Shown here: positions 1-9,937 of the stretch, piece by piece
Layout of the letters: every line of letters starts with the position of its first letter
Position numbering within the stretch: position 1 is the stretch's first letter
Origin: Glebionis coronaria
Taxonomy: Eukaryota; Streptophyta; Magnoliopsida; Asterales; Asteraceae
NCBI GenBank assembly: GCA_025667525.1
Contig: CM046881.1
Location: forward strand, 24,067,580-24,131,579
DNA: 64,000 nt
Reading direction: 5' to 3'
Position numbers and translations under genes: made by a program
Notes under the pieces: generated by a model
Database searches by the model: none
Told to the model about the DNA's origin: nothing
The model's input: the letters and a program-made list of their open reading frames with translations, nothing else

Positions 1-565
1 ACCAGAGACTGTACCTGTAGTGTACCAGGAGATGCTTACTGACGCTGGTATCCCTACAGGACCGAGAGCTACGACTCCTATTCCTAGGAGAGCTACATCG
101 ACGGTGGTGATGCTTGGGGTGGCAGATGGATGTGTGACGACACGGTTGAACAGATTGGAGGATGCTGTAGAGGCTTTAGGTGAAGAGTATAATGAAGTGC
201 AGGATAAGTTGGAGGCACTGGCGAAGAAGAGTCCAGTTAGGGATGAGACAGTGTTGACAGTATGTGTGACCCGTCTACGCGGACAGCTTCTTACTGTTCT
301 TGATCAGATGGAATCCATGCCGAACGCTCGTCTTGAGGAGATTGAGAGCCTGATGACCCGTTGGGGAGTAGAGCCATTGGTGGAGACAGGCGGACTAGAG
401 GCACCAGTGGATGACTCTGTTGCAGACTTGGATAAGAGGTTTAGAGCCGCTTGTCATGACACCGATGTTAGATTGAGAGATTCCCAGGCTCGTGAGCTAG
501 TGGTTGAGAGGAGGTTAGCAGAGTTGGAGAAGGAGCTTCATCAGCGCCGAGAGGGCACTAGTTAG
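1..565 (+). CDS. Pre-gag coiled-coil ORF (ORF0) of Tekay-1, 5'-partial
   Basis: The frame is open from base 2 at the left edge to the TAG at 563-565, so at least 187 residues are visible and the true start lies upstream; the first in-window ATG is at 32. The protein is rich in Glu, Leu, Arg and Ala. Long stretches look like amphipathic coiled coil, especially near TRLNRLEDAVEALGEEYNE and the C-terminal ARELVVERRLAELEKELHQR. I see no enzymatic motif. It lies 264 bp upstream of gag on the same strand. Tekay-2 has a different-looking ORF in the same place, also ending in a predicted coiled coil. Function is unknown; a role with Gag (assembly or RNA) is only a guess. It could also be a captured host segment. 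Confidence 0.6.
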   Translation, partial: PETVPVVYQEMLTDAGIPTGPRATTPIPRRATSTVVMLGVADGCVTTRLNRLEDAVEALGEEYNEVQDKLEALAKKSPVRDETVLTVCVTRLRGQLLTVLDQMESMPNARLEEIESLMTRWGVEPLVETGGLEAPVDDSVADLDKRFRAACHDTDVRLRDSQARELVVERRLAELEKELHQRREGTS

Positions 566-829
566 ATTTATCTTGTACCATCGACCTATCCCTGTATGAC
601 CACTAAGCTTTGAAGTTTGTCTTAGCTAGTTGGTATTTTATTTTCTCTTATTATGTTATGAAAAACTATGATGTACTATCAAAAGATTCTATGAATGATA
701 TTATGAGTTGCAAAAATTGTGAGATCATTATATATTGTGTATTATATCTTGGAGCATTTCATAATTGTGATGTGTGTGCCATGCATGTTATGTCTGGCAA
801 AACTCATTATCCTATTACCTTGTTAGATT
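566..829 (+). other. Spacer between ORF0 and gag of Tekay-1
   Basis: AT-rich, with no conserved motif that I recognise. A 77-codon open frame overlaps it but starts from a TTG and has no family resemblance. Tekay-2 has a spacer of similar size (288 bp) in the same place, so it probably belongs to the element rather than being a later insertion. Confidence 0.5.
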
Positions 830-1636
830 ATGGCGCCAGTTAGAAGATCCGAAACGCAGAATCCGCCAGCCGCTACCGGTGGAATTGACACCGCCCTGTT
901 AAGCCAAATGATAGCCGAACGAGTGGCCGAGGCACTCGCGACCGCTGAAGCAAATCGTACAGCTAGCACACAGGAGGAGACCAACCAAGGAGCTACTAAT
1001 GCTATTGCACGTACTTGTACCTACAAGGAATTTCGTGCAGTTACGCAAGTAAGTTTCCGCGGTACTGAAGGAGCAGTAGGATTAACCAGATGGTTTGAGA
1101 AGCTAGAATCCCAATTTGGGATTAGCAATGTCGCTGAAGCCGACAAGGTGAAGTTTGCGTCAAGCACGTTAGTGGATGGTGCTTTGACTTGGTGGAACGT
1201 CTATGCTCGTGCAGTGACCATCGACGTTGCCCAAGCGACGCCCTGGAGTGAATTTAAAGCTATGTTTGTGAGGAAATACTGCCCACGAAATGAAGTCAAG
1301 CAGATGGAAGTTGAGCTGTGGAACCTGAAGGTCAAGGGTACTGCTCTTACTGCTTACAATCAGCGCTTTCAAGAGCTGATCTTGTTATGTCCTGAAATGG
1401 TGCCCAACGATGACCGATTGTTGGAGCGCTACATTGAAGGACTACCTTTGAGCATCAAAGGGAATGTGACTTCATCCAAGCCGACTGATTTGCACGAGGC
1501 AATCGACATGGCTCAGAGTCTGATGTACCAAGTGGTACAGGAGTTGGGAGAAAATACTGGGGATAAAAGAAAGTGGTTTGGCAACCACTACAACAACAAT
1601 ACCAACAACAGCAACAACCCAAGCAACTACAACTAG
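830..1636 (+). CDS. gag: Gag of Tekay-1, capsid part, ended by an in-frame amber codon
   Basis: Starts at ATG 830 (MAPVRRSETQ) and runs 268 residues. Residues about 75-200 are a retrotransposon Gag (capsid-like) domain: [19 protein letters not shown], then ALTWWNVYAR, then the helical region containing ELILLCPEMVPNDDRLLERY. The C-terminus is an Asn-rich tract coded by a CAA/AAC-like repeat. The TAG at 1634-1636 stops the frame before the nucleocapsid zinc knuckles, which follow in the same frame after 1636. Tekay-2 reads straight through the matching point, so a nonsense mutation is the simplest explanation. Programmed readthrough is less likely because the stop falls inside gag rather than between gag and pol. 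Confidence 0.88.
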   Translation: MAPVRRSETQNPPAATGGIDTALLSQMIAERVAEALATAEANRTASTQEETNQGATNAIARTCTYKEFRAVTQVSFRGTEGAVGLTRWFEKLESQFGISNVAEADKVKFASSTLVDGALTWWNVYARAVTIDVAQATPWSEFKAMFVRKYCPRNEVKQMEVELWNLKVKGTALTAYNQRFQELILLCPEMVPNDDRLLERYIEGLPLSIKGNVTSSKPTDLHEAIDMAQSLMYQVVQELGENTGDKRKWFGNHYNNNTNNSNNPSNYN

Positions 1637-4600
1637 AACAAGCGACAAGAAGTAGCAAGAGTGTTCACTGCTGGACAAGGAAATACTGGGAACTACGCTG
1701 GAAGACTACCTTTCTGCGGAAAATGTGGCCGACACCACGAAGGAGCATGTCCCCCTACGTGCTACAATTGTGGGAAGGCGGGACATAAGGCAAAGGAATG
1801 CCGAGCACCACCTCGTTCTACTAATCAAAGAGGACCTGGAACGCAAGGTGGCCAAGGAGCAAATGTCACTTGCTTTGGATGTGGAGAGAAAGGTCACTAC
1901 AAGAACAAGTGTCCAAGCAGTGGGAACCAAGGTCGTAGTAACCAGATTCGAGGGAATCAAAATCAGAACCAAGGGAACCAGAAGCAGAATCAAGGGAACC
2001 GAGGAGGGAATAACCGAGCCACAACTAGTACTCCTGGAGGATTCACGGCACCTAGCAAAGTGTATCATCTCTGTGCTGAAGCTGCTGTGCAAGACAACAA
2101 TGTTGTGACTGGTACGTTTCTAGTCAATAACAACTATGCTTCAGTACTATTTGATTCTGGTGCGGATAGGAGTTTTGTGTCGTCTATATTTAGTGAACGC
2201 CTAAATATTACCCCTACTGCGTTAGACGTTAAGTATAATGTAGAATTAGCCGATGGGAAGTCAGTAACCACCGACGTTATGCTGAGAGGATGTAGTGTAA
2301 GGCTACAAGGTCGTTCGTTTAGTATCGACCTACTCCCTATAGAATTGGGAAGTTTTGACGTCATCATTGGAATGGATTGGATGTCGAAGCATCACGCGGA
2401 GATTGTATGTCATGAGAAGTGTGTCCGTGTTCCTTATGGAAACGACGTACTCATCATACAAGGCGAAAGAAGTGGAGTGAAGAATGGATCAATATTGGAA
2501 GTCATCTCATGTATCAGGACTCAAAGATACATTGAGAAGGGATGTCCTGTATTCTTGGTTCAAGTAACACAAAAGGAAGGAGAAGAAGATCACGAGAAGA
2601 AGGTGGAAGATGTACCGATCGTTAGAGACTTTCCGGACGTATTCCCAGAGGACTTACCCGGACTACCACCAGCACGGCAAGTGGAGTTTCACATCGAGCT
2701 TACACCAGGAGCCGCGCCTGTTGCTAGAGCCCCATACCGTCTAGCACCGGCCGAGATGACAGAGTTAGCTGAACAGATAAAGGAACTTTCTGACAAAGGC
2801 TTCATTAGACCAAGTTCCTCACCTTGGGGAGCGCCGGTCTTATTTGTCAAAAAGAAAGATGGATCCTTTAGAATGTGTATCGATTACCGAGAATTGAATA
2901 AGCTGACGATAAAGAACCGCTACCCATTGCCGAGGATTGACGATCTTTTCGACCAATTGCAAGGATCTAGCATATACTCGAAGATCGATTTAAGGTCAGG
3001 ATATCATCAACTAAGGGTTAGAGAGGAAGACGTTCATAAAACGGCTTTTAGAACCCGGTACGGACACTACGAGTTCCAAGTTATGCCTTTTGGTTTGACA
3101 AACGCACCTGCGGTATTCATGGATCTCATGAACCGAGTTTGCAAACCATACTTGGACAAGTTTGTGATTGTATTTATCGATGACATTCTCATCTATTCTC
3201 GTAATGAAGAAGAGCACAAGGAACATTTGAAGACCATATTAGAGCTGCTAAGGAAGGAGAAGTTATATGCAAAGTTTTCCAAATGTGAGTTTTGGATAAA
3301 CACAGTGCAATTCCTTGGGCATGTGATCGACAACAGTGGTATTCACGTTGATCCTGCTAAGATCGAGGCTGTAAAGGATTGGGCGACTCCAACAACACCC
3401 ACGGAGATCCGTCAATTTTTAGGTCTTGCTGGTTACTATAGGAGATTCATTGAAGGTTTCTCCAAGATAGCTAAACCAATGACGGAATTGACTCAAAAGG
3501 ATAAGAAGTTTGAGTGGAAGGAAGATCAAGATTTGGCATTCCAGACGTTGAAGCAGATGTTGTGTGAAGCACCTATACTAGCCCTACCAGAGGGTAATGA
3601 AGACTTTGTGGTGTATTGTGATGCATCCATAAAAGGGTTAGGTGCAGTACTGATGCAAAGGACTAAGGTCATAGCTTACGCATCCAGACAACTAAAAGTG
3701 CACGAGAAGAACTACACAACTCATGACCTAGAGTTGGGAGCAGTGGTGTTTGCCTTGAAGATTTGGAGACACTACCTTTATGGTACTAAGTTTGTTGTAT
3801 TCACTGATCATAAGAGTCTACAACATATTTTGAACCAAAAGGAACTCAACATGAGACAACGACGTTGGCTAGAGTTGCTCAGTGACTACGATTGCGAGAT
3901 CCGTTATCACCCAGGGAAGGCAAATGTCGTGGCCGACGCTTTGAGTCGAAAGGAGAGAGTCCTTAGGGTGAAGGCTTTAATGATGACCATTGACTTAGAC
4001 CGTCCATCCTTAATTCTCAAGGCTCAGAAAGAAGCAGTCGAGGAAGAAATTCTCAAGACTGAAGATGTTGGAGGAATGATAAAGAAGTTGGAAGCACGTT
4101 CGGATGGAACGTTATGCCTTGATAATAGGAGTTGGTTGCCATGCCATGGTGACCTACGATCCTTGATTATGCATGAGTCGCATAAGTCAAAGTACTCCAT
4201 ACATCCGGGATCTAATAAAATGTATCATGATCTAAAGATGTTGTATTGGTGGCCGAACATGAAGGCGGATATTGCTACATACGTTAGCAAGTGTTTGACT
4301 TGTGCCAAAGTCAAGGCCGAACATATGAAACCATCAGGATTATTGGTCCAACCCGAACTGCCAGAATGGAAGTGGGAAAGGATCACTATGGATTTCATTA
4401 CCAAGCTACCAAAGACCGTAGCCGGATTCGACACGATCTGGGTAATCGTCGACCGACTCACCAAATCGGCTCATTTCCTACCCATCAAGGAGACTGATGG
4501 AATGGATAAGTTAGCAAGGACGTACTTGGAGGAAGTAGTCACGAAGCACGGTGTGCCTGTGTCTATAATCTCCGACCGAGACAGCCGATTTACTTCGCAG

Positions 4601-5452
4601 TTTTGGAAGTCACTACAGAAGGCATTGGGAACGCAGTTGGATATGAGCACTGCGTATCATCCCCAAACTGACGGTCAAAGTGAACGGACCATTCAAACCC
4701 TAGAAGATATGCTGAGAGCTTGTGTGATTGACTTTGGAAACAGATGGGATAGACACCTACCTCTGGTGGAGTTCTCATATAACAATAGTTATCACACTAG
4801 CATTAAGGCAACGCCGTTTGAAGCACTGTATGGTAGGAAGTGTCGTTCACCCGTGTGTTGGGCAGAGGTCGGTGAAGCACAACTCACTGGACCTGAGATC
4901 ATACACGAGACTACTGAGAAGATCTTTAAGATAAAGAGCCGTATGCAAGCCGCAAGAGATCGACAGAAGAGTTATGCTGATATGAGACGCAAACCCCTTG
5001 AGTTTGAAGTTGGTGACAAAGTCATGTTGAAGGTCTCACCTTGGAAAGATGTGATTCGCTTTGGAAAGCGTGGAAAGTTAAACCCTCGTTACATTGGACC
5101 CTTCAAGATTATAGAGAGGATTGGTCCCGTAGCCTATCGTTTGGAATTACCCCAAGAACTTAGCCGAGTGCATAATGTGTTCCACATTTGCAATCTGAAG
5201 AAATGCTTAGCTGACGAAGCACTCGTTATCCCTTTGGAGGAGATTCAACTCGACGACAAACTCAACTTCGTAGAAGAACCGGTAGAAGTTATGGACCGTC
5301 AAGTTAAACAACTCAAGCAAAGCCGTATACCTATTGTGAAGATCCGATGGAACGCGCGTAGAGGTCCAGAATACACGTGGGAACGTGAAGATCAATTCAA
5401 GAGCAAGTATCCTCATCTTTTCGCTAACCATCCTACTACAACAACGTCTTGA
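1637..5452 (+). CDS. pol: Gag nucleocapsid plus Pol polyprotein of Tekay-1 (NC-PR-RT-RH-INT-chromodomain)
   Basis: This is the same frame as the upstream gag; there is no ATG at the join (GTG at 1661), so it is the rest of one Gag-Pol reading frame. Residues are counted from 1661. CCHC knuckles: 34-47 ([14 protein letters not shown]) and 71-84 ([14 protein letters not shown]), preceded by a degenerate Cys/His cluster at 19-30. Aspartic protease: LFDSGAD at 163-169. Reverse transcriptase runs from about 340, with the catalytic FIDD near 504. RNase H starts near 650 (VVYCDAS) and includes TDHKSL and VVADALSRK. Integrase has a His/Cys zinc-binding region near 840, then a DDE triad in TMDF (about 909), SDRDSRF (about 970) and GQSERT (about 1005). 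A chromodomain-like tail lies at about 1202-1254. Pol has no internal stop. SDRDSRF has Ser where Tekay-2 has Pro. Confidence 0.93.
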   Translation, partial: NKRQEVARVFTAGQGNTGNYAGRLPFCGKCGRHHEGACPPTCYNCGKAGHKAKECRAPPRSTNQRGPGTQGGQGANVTCFGCGEKGHYKNKCPSSGNQGRSNQIRGNQNQNQGNQKQNQGNRGGNNRATTSTPGGFTAPSKVYHLCAEAAVQDNNVVTGTFLVNNNYASVLFDSGADRSFVSSIFSERLNITPTALDVKYNVELADGKSVTTDVMLRGCSVRLQGRSFSIDLLPIELGSFDVIIGMDWMSKHHAEIVCHEKCVRVPYGNDVLIIQGERSGVKNGSILEVISCIRTQRYIEKGCPVFLVQVTQKEGEEDHEKKVEDVPIVRDFPDVFPEDLPGLPPARQVEFHIELTPGAAPVARAPYRLAPAEMTELAEQIKELSDKGFIRPSSSPWGAPVLFVKKKDGSFRMCIDYRELNKLTIKNRYPLPRIDDLFDQLQGSSIYSKIDLRSGYHQLRVREEDVHKTAFRTRYGHYEFQVMPFGLTNAPAVFMDLMNRVCKPYLDKFVIVFIDDILIYSRNEEEHKEHLKTILELLRKEKLYAKFSKCEFWINTVQFLGHVIDNSGIHVDPAKIEAVKDWATPTTPTEIRQFLGLAGYYRRFIEGFSKIAKPMTELTQKDKKFEWKEDQDLAFQTLKQMLCEAPILALPEGNEDFVVYCDASIKGLGAVLMQRTKVIAYASRQLKVHEKNYTTHDLELGAVVFALKIWRHYLYGTKFVVFTDHKSLQHILNQKELNMRQRRWLELLSDYDCEIRYHPGKANVVADALSRKERVLRVKALMMTIDLDRPSLILKAQKEAVEEEILKTEDVGGMIKKLEARSDGTLCLDNRSWLPCHGDLRSLIMHESHKSKYSIHPGSNKMYHDLKMLYWWPNMKADIATYVSKCLTCAKVKAEHMKPSGLLVQPELPEWKWERITMDFITKLPKTVAGFDTIWVIVDRLTKSAHFLPIKETDGMDKLARTYLEEVVTKHGVPVSIISDRDSRFTSQFWKSLQKALGTQLDMSTAYHPQTDGQSERTIQTLEDMLRACVIDFGNRWDRHLPLVEFSYNNSYHTSIKATPFEALYGRKCRSPVCWAEVGEAQLTGPEIIHETTEKIFKIKSRMQAARDRQKSYADMRRKPLEFEVGDKVMLKVSPWKDVIRFGKRGKLNPRYIGPFKIIERIGPVAYRLELPQELSRVHNVFHICNLKKCLADEALVIPLEEIQLDDKLNFVEEPVEVMDRQVKQLKQSRIPIVKIRWNARRGPEYTWEREDQFKSKYPHLFANHPTTTTS

Positions 5453-5469
5453 TTTCGTGACGAAATCTC

Positions 5470-5485
5470 TAAAACATGGGAATAC
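5470..5485 (+). promoter_or_regulatory. Polypurine tract of Tekay-1
   Basis: A purine-rich stretch (AAAACATGGGAATAC) lies between the pol stop at 5452 and the proposed LTR start TGTGACATTC at 5486. The spacing of about 33 bp from the pol stop resembles Tekay-2 (about 41 bp). An alternative purine tract (TTTTTAGGGAGAGCATA) precedes a second TGTAACATCTCG start at 5619, so the boundary is not certain. Confidence 0.5.
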
Positions 5486-6189
5486 TGTGACATTCGTCAA
5501 ATTTCCATCTTAATTTATTCATGTAGTACGAGTATTTTAACTGTTTACCGACTAGTTGTCGACATGAACGTGTTAATCATTTTGCTTTGCGGACAAAGCC
5601 CTTTTTAGGGAGAGCATATGTAACATCTCGAGTATTCGCGAGTATTAAGTTGAATGCAATACACAAGTTGGTGAGCGTTTTATGTTTTGCCGTACGTTTA
5701 CTTGGTATATTTACTAGATTACGTGAGTTTCGCACGATTGCTTTGTTTTGGGATCGTATGTTAAACGATTATAGTGTCGGGATTATTCAGTCGCGTCTAA
5801 ATTTAAACATTGTGAACCCGAGTCGAGTTGTATAAGCTGTCACAGCAGGCACAATAACTGAGTATAAACCTTCATTCATTTATATTACCAAGCTTGCCTT
5901 ACAAGGGTCTCAAAAATCAGTCACATGTCTAAGCTACATATAAACTTCATAATTTATTGCCTCACTAAAGGACAGCACACATGCCTAGTTTACCCCTTTT
6001 GGGTATATCACAAGTTAACATTTTCAGATTTACACTAACCCTAGACTAACAATACAAGTTTATATACAAACCCAAAGTTATCCAATGTCCAAATACAAGT
6101 TTATCTCAGTCCAAAATTACAAACACAAAAATCTGCACAAGTCATTCAAATACAACTTCTGGGTAGAGTGAAGATTTGGTCCAGCCGAC

Positions 6190-6285
6190 CCATCGCGTCC
6201 AACCTGCAGAAACCGAAAGTCTTCCATCCCGTCCAACCTGCAAAACCGAGAGTCTTCCATCCCGTCCGAACCTGCAAAACCGAAC
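6190..6285. repeat. 33-bp minisatellite, three copies, in the Tekay-1 LTR
   Basis: Three consecutive copies of a unit beginning CCATCCCGTCCAACCTGCA and continuing through AAACCGAGAGTCTT. The copies are 33-34 bp long and differ by single bases and one insertion. Confidence 0.8.
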
Positions 6286-6480
6286 ATAGCATCCCCATTG
6301 TGAGTCTTTGTCTTTTCGTCTTTCCTTATGAAGTCTAGATGTGCTTGTTTTGTACGAACCTGCGAATAAACGAAAGAATGGTTAGTCATTGTAATGGTCT
6401 TATACATTTAACTAAAAACTGAAATTGTTAAACTTTAATAGCTAATACTTCAAACATGTTTATGTTATTACTTTGCTGTC

Positions 6481-6672
6481 AACCAAACCGAGACCCAATT
6501 TAGACCAAACCGAGACCCGATTGAGACCAAACCGAGACCCGACTTAGAACCAAACCGAGACCCATGTCCAACCAAATCAAGACCTCAATCAAGAACCAAA
6601 CCGAGACCCATGTCCAACCAAACCGAGACCCAATCAAGAACCAAACCGAGAACCTAACCAAACCGACCAAGT
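6481..6672. repeat. Degenerate ACCAAACCGAGACCC tandem repeat in the Tekay-1 LTR
   Basis: About ten copies of AACCAAACCGAGACCCA-like units spaced roughly 18-22 bp apart, with variable linkers (AATTTAG, GATTGAG, GACTTAG, TGTCC). It is strand-asymmetric: almost free of T in the core on the plus strand. Confidence 0.8.
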
Positions 6673-6783
6673 TCTACTTTCTGCCAAAAATTATCAACAA
6701 TTATTACCAACCAAATCCAAATGTCTTAACCAAGTTTTATTTTACAGAAACATCCTAAAAACCAGTAATCATGCCGCGGGTAT

Positions 6784-7151
6784 AGAAACCCCAATGCAAA
6801 TCGAAACCCTAATTATTTAAACCTTTTTTTTAAACATTAAATTAGTACTTTTCATCTTTCAAAACATCACATAAACATGAGAATCAGTCGAATATATAAA
6901 AACCCCCAATTTCATAAAAACCCTAGATCGAATTTTATTAATTAAAACGTTAATTAAACCTAATCTAAACCCAAACCCCATATTTAATTTAATTGAAAAT
7001 AAGTTATACAAAAACCCCCAAATAACCGAAACCCTAATTTTGGTAAATCGATTTTATATGGAAATTAGTTTGATTTTATAATAGAAAACATCAACTAATT
7101 ATGTTTAAACCCGAGTTTGATGAAAACCCCCAAATATTTCAAAAACCCTAA
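6784..7151 (+). promoter_or_regulatory. Fourfold telobox module in the Tekay-1 LTR
   Basis: Four AAACCCTA motifs begin at 6804, 6918, 7029 and 7143, spaced 114, 111 and 114 bp. Each follows an AACCCC(C)AA motif 10-20 bp upstream (near 6785, 6899, 7012 and 7125). The sequence between modules is AT-rich and has largely diverged. AAACCCTAA is the plant telobox, bound in host promoters by telomere-repeat-binding proteins; use here as LTR regulatory DNA is inferred. Confidence 0.55.
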
Positions 7152-7345
7152 ATTCATTGATTTTAAATCCGAGAATCATATGATTCACAACAAGTTATAC
7201 GAATCAAATAAACCCACTGATATTTATTAAATCGAAAAACAAATAAGCTTTTAAAAGAAATAAAGGAAAAGCAAACTTATCTTTGATTTTGGTTATTGAT
7301 TCACGAAACCGCAAGGATGAACACATGAGAAAACCCAATCGGTTT

Positions 7346-7369
7346 GATGTGGGGATTAAACCCCACATC
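7346..7369. repeat. Perfect inverted repeat in the Tekay-1 LTR
   Basis: GATGTGGGG, then the six-base loop ATTAAA, then CCCCACATC: a perfect 9-bp stem. No U-tract follows it and no function is known. Confidence 0.7.
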
Positions 7370-8752
7370 TCACGCGATCTAAACACCTCAGACCACCACA
7401 CATGATGGTTATATCCCAAATGATTAGATATTAGCCATGGAAAAGGATTAAACCGATCTAGATTTAAGAGAGAGAGAGTTTTGGGACGGTGGAGTTATTC
7501 TCGAGGGAGGAGAGAGAGTTTCACTCTCTGTTATGGGATTGTGTGTGTTAAACACGCGTGTATTTACTCCCTCCGTCCTTGTTTATTCCGCCAGTGGACC
7601 GGGCCGGGTCTAATGACCTTGGGCCGGTTTGTGTATAAGGGTATTGGACTCAAGTTGGGCCTTGTGTATATTTAGTTAGTTTAGTTTAAAGCCCAAAACG
7701 AATTTTGTAAATTTAGGTTATGATTTAACCCGTGAAACCCGATCATTTAATAAACCGATTTTATTTATCGTATTTTTCCGTAAATCGTACTTTTCATAAA
7801 CGTATGGTTTCGTCAAGCACAACTAGAATGTCGAGTCATTTAATAATATAATTATTTGTATCGTAACTCGATTCTCATAATTAATTAGGTCGCGGCTAGC
7901 GTAACCGTACTCTCGAGCTATTTTATCTACGTTCTCTTTGCTGAATTTACGAGGTGAGTTTATAGCCCCATACTTTACTATTTTCACTGCTTTTTGGGGT
8001 GAGACATTGCTTGATTTTAACGGGTGAACACAAGTGCATTTACTGATTTATATATTAGTCTAAGTCCCACTAAAAACCCAGTTGCTTTGGCCCGTGAATC
8101 GTGAACCGTTAATTACTTTGTGTAAGCGCAAATGTAATAGATAGATCTATTGGGATTGACGTCCCTGTCTGTCTTGTCCAACAAGGGGACAAGCGGGCAC
8201 AGTTTCATTTGAACCTGATATAGGATGTCGTGGGTTTAGGCATCTAGTTTGGGCTACATTTATATGATTATACTGCCGGTGTTGTTAACGCTTCGGTGTC
8301 ACGAGCTTAGACTGTAATAAATACTTTTGGGATGACTTTGTATCTGTTATATTGTCATCACATTTGGGAAAATCTTGTGGTTCATTAAACATTTCAAACT
8401 AACTAAACCTATGAACTCACCAACTTTATGTTGACACTTTAGCAATGTTTTTCTCAGGTATTAAGAAGGAAGATGCTAAATGAGGTCTCATGCATTGCCG
8501 TCATTTCTTTGAAACAACGATCATTTGTACCATTTGAGAAAACTATGTTTTGTAACCGTATTCAGTTTATGCTTCCGCACTTTGTTAAAACTATTTATTT
8601 TATTAATTACAAGTGATCTAATTTCCGAACGTCTCATTTAGAGGTCGTTCTTTGTGACTTTGTGCGTATGATAATCATGACGTCACCACTCCCTTGTCGC
8701 CATTATACTCTGATATTTTGGGAGTGTGACATATTGCTAGACACGTTTGCAT

Positions 8753-9463
8753 CTAATATATAGAATACCTACCATATCTACGCTCGGTCAGGAAGCACGG
8801 ATGTCTATCCTCCCTCCCATAATAGTTGCGGCTGATCCCTACTAAGTAGAGGAAGTGCTCCGGCAGACCCTTATGGAATTTAGTGCGGTGGGTGTCTAAA
8901 ATTTTTAAATCCTTACCACTATAGTCCTTGAATTTAAGAGGATAGTCAAAGCGCACTTTGGTTTTAAGAACAAAAGGGGTGGGGAATACTTTTTCATCTA
9001 CGAAAAAATAGTGGTCGTACCAATTCTTAAGGGAATCTAAGGGTTTCATATAAGTCATGGGTGCGGTCGCGGATCGTTTCTTAAACGCTAGCCACCCATT
9101 CACCATTTGGGGGGAGTAAAAAGCCCTAAATAGATTCACGGTAGGGGTTACCTCACATGTGTAACAAATAATCTCAAATTGATTGATCTTACATGCCCCT
9201 ATTCAATGAAGCTGGTATGTGAATGTCGTAGTACAAAAGCAGATCTACTAGGAACCTAGATAGGGGATGGGGTAGTTAGCTGAGTCAAATAGACGCGTAT
9301 ACACTCCTATCTTTCCTTTTGGAGCATCCGTATTAGCTTCACCGTCACTTGGATAGGTCGGGTGTACGCTTTCGGGAATGTAATACTTAGACAAAAAGTC
9401 TATATATTTCTCTGGAGACATCACGTTGAGGACGTCCGTGATAACATGATTATCTTTCACCAT
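8753..9463 (-). pseudogene. Antisense ORF of the Tat element, 'putative gypsy type transposon' family (PF04195-like), frameshifted
   Basis: The minus-strand frame starts at ATG 9463 (MVKDNHVITDVLNV). Segment 1 (9463-9248) contains MSPEKYIDFLSKYYIPESVHP and GKIGVYTRLFDSANYPIP. Segment 2 (9139-8753) contains VNLFRAFYSPQMVNGWLAFK and DSLKNWYDHYFFVDEKVFPTP. This order of motifs is what I know from PF04195 proteins: an N-terminal PEGKIGLYTRFFEFAN-like block, then NLFRAFY, then a 'W...FFFVD' block. The two segments are in the same frame but interrupted. At about 9257-9190 the recognisable continuation (RFLVDLLLYYDIHIPASLNR) is in another frame, so a pair of roughly compensating indels is present. 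The 3' end stops about 20 bp from the Tekay-1 LTR and may be cut. The biochemical function of the family is not established. Confidence 0.7.
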
Positions 9464-9615
9464 GGTTTATTAATGAGAGTAGAAGGGTGCGATAGTCTAC
9501 CCTGGTGTGATGGATTTCCGCGGTAAAAGGAGAAGAAATGAAGGAGTGATCGAAGGTATAACAATGGCGGAAATGGAGTTGTTGACTGTGTGTTTACACA
9601 ATTACACGCACAACT

Positions 9616-9666
9616 CTTTTATAGGGTTGCCTCGAGTTACGAGGTGCTATGGATGTTTGCCACGTG
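9616..9666 (-). promoter_or_regulatory. Candidate promoter of the antisense ORF (TATA box and G-box)
   Basis: On the minus strand, TATAAAAG lies at 9623-9616, about 153 nt upstream of the antisense ATG at 9463. A palindromic G-box CACGTG at 9661-9666 is about 40 bp further upstream. The spacing suits a plant Pol II promoter with a 5' leader of roughly 120 nt. No transcript evidence is available. Confidence 0.45.
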
Positions 9667-9937
9667 TAAACCACTACGCCCATCTAACGAATGGGATTTC
9701 TGACACTTCTAAAACGTTAGAAGGGACCCACGGGTCACTTCTTGACAGTTTTACGTGGCTCAAGAGTGGGCCTTTCTGGTGCAATTTTGCAGACATGCGT
9801 CCGAATAATGACTACCATTAATGCATTCATTAAAGTTGTCTCGGTCGGCTTTTTCTGGAGTTCGGCCGTATTTGCAACAGCAAGGTCTACAGGACATTGA
9901 TTAGTCTAGAGGTTACGCCTACGGCTGTAACAACTAG

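Larger units (their letters stand above)
1..8731 (+). mobile_element. Tekay-1: Ty3/gypsy chromovirus (Tekay/Del lineage), 5' end outside the window
   Basis: In order on the plus strand: a coiled-coil ORF upstream of gag, gag, protease, reverse transcriptase, RNase H, integrase, a C-terminal chromodomain-like segment, a purine tract and a 3' LTR. The order RT-RH-INT marks Ty3/gypsy. The C-terminal segment, with conserved tryptophans in [16 protein letters not shown], is of the type seen in plant Tekay chromoviruses. The 5' LTR and PBS lie to the left. Pol is one long open frame, so the copy is fairly young, but an amber codon inside gag breaks it. The LTR joins a remnant of a Tat-like element at 8732, which suggests insertion into that element. 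The lineage call is from recalled family features, not from a search. Confidence 0.9.
5486..8731 (+). repeat. 3' LTR of Tekay-1 (about 3.25 kb)
   Basis: Begins TGTGACATTC after the purine tract and ends GGGAGTGTGACA at 8731, giving TG...CA ends and a length normal for Tekay LTRs. It has no coding content. Internally it holds two minisatellites, a fourfold telobox module, a hairpin and GA-rich tracts (about 7468-7520). The partner LTR is outside the window, so neither its length nor the target-site duplication (TATTG is expected at 8732-8736) can be tested here. The alternative start is 5619. Confidence 0.7.

Noticed and set aside
610..843. 77-codon frame between ORF0 and gag of Tekay-1
   Set aside because: TTG start, AT-rich composition, overlaps the gag start and has no counterpart in Tekay-2.
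1634..1636. Programmed readthrough of the amber codon in Tekay-1
   Set aside because: The stop is inside gag, follows a simple-sequence Asn tract, and Tekay-2 has no stop at the matching point; kept only as a low-probability alternative.
1725..2108. 127-codon frame overlapping pol, and its antisense counterpart at 1706-2092
   Set aside because: Shadow frames of the Gln/Asn/Gly-rich linker in Gag-Pol.
6804..7151. AAACCCTA motifs as interstitial telomere repeats
   Set aside because: They are single motifs about 112 bp apart, not tandem heptamers.
7564..7580. TACTCCCTCCGTCC, like the end of a Stowaway MITE
   Set aside because: No matching inverted end (ACGGAGGGAGTA) within several hundred bases on either side.
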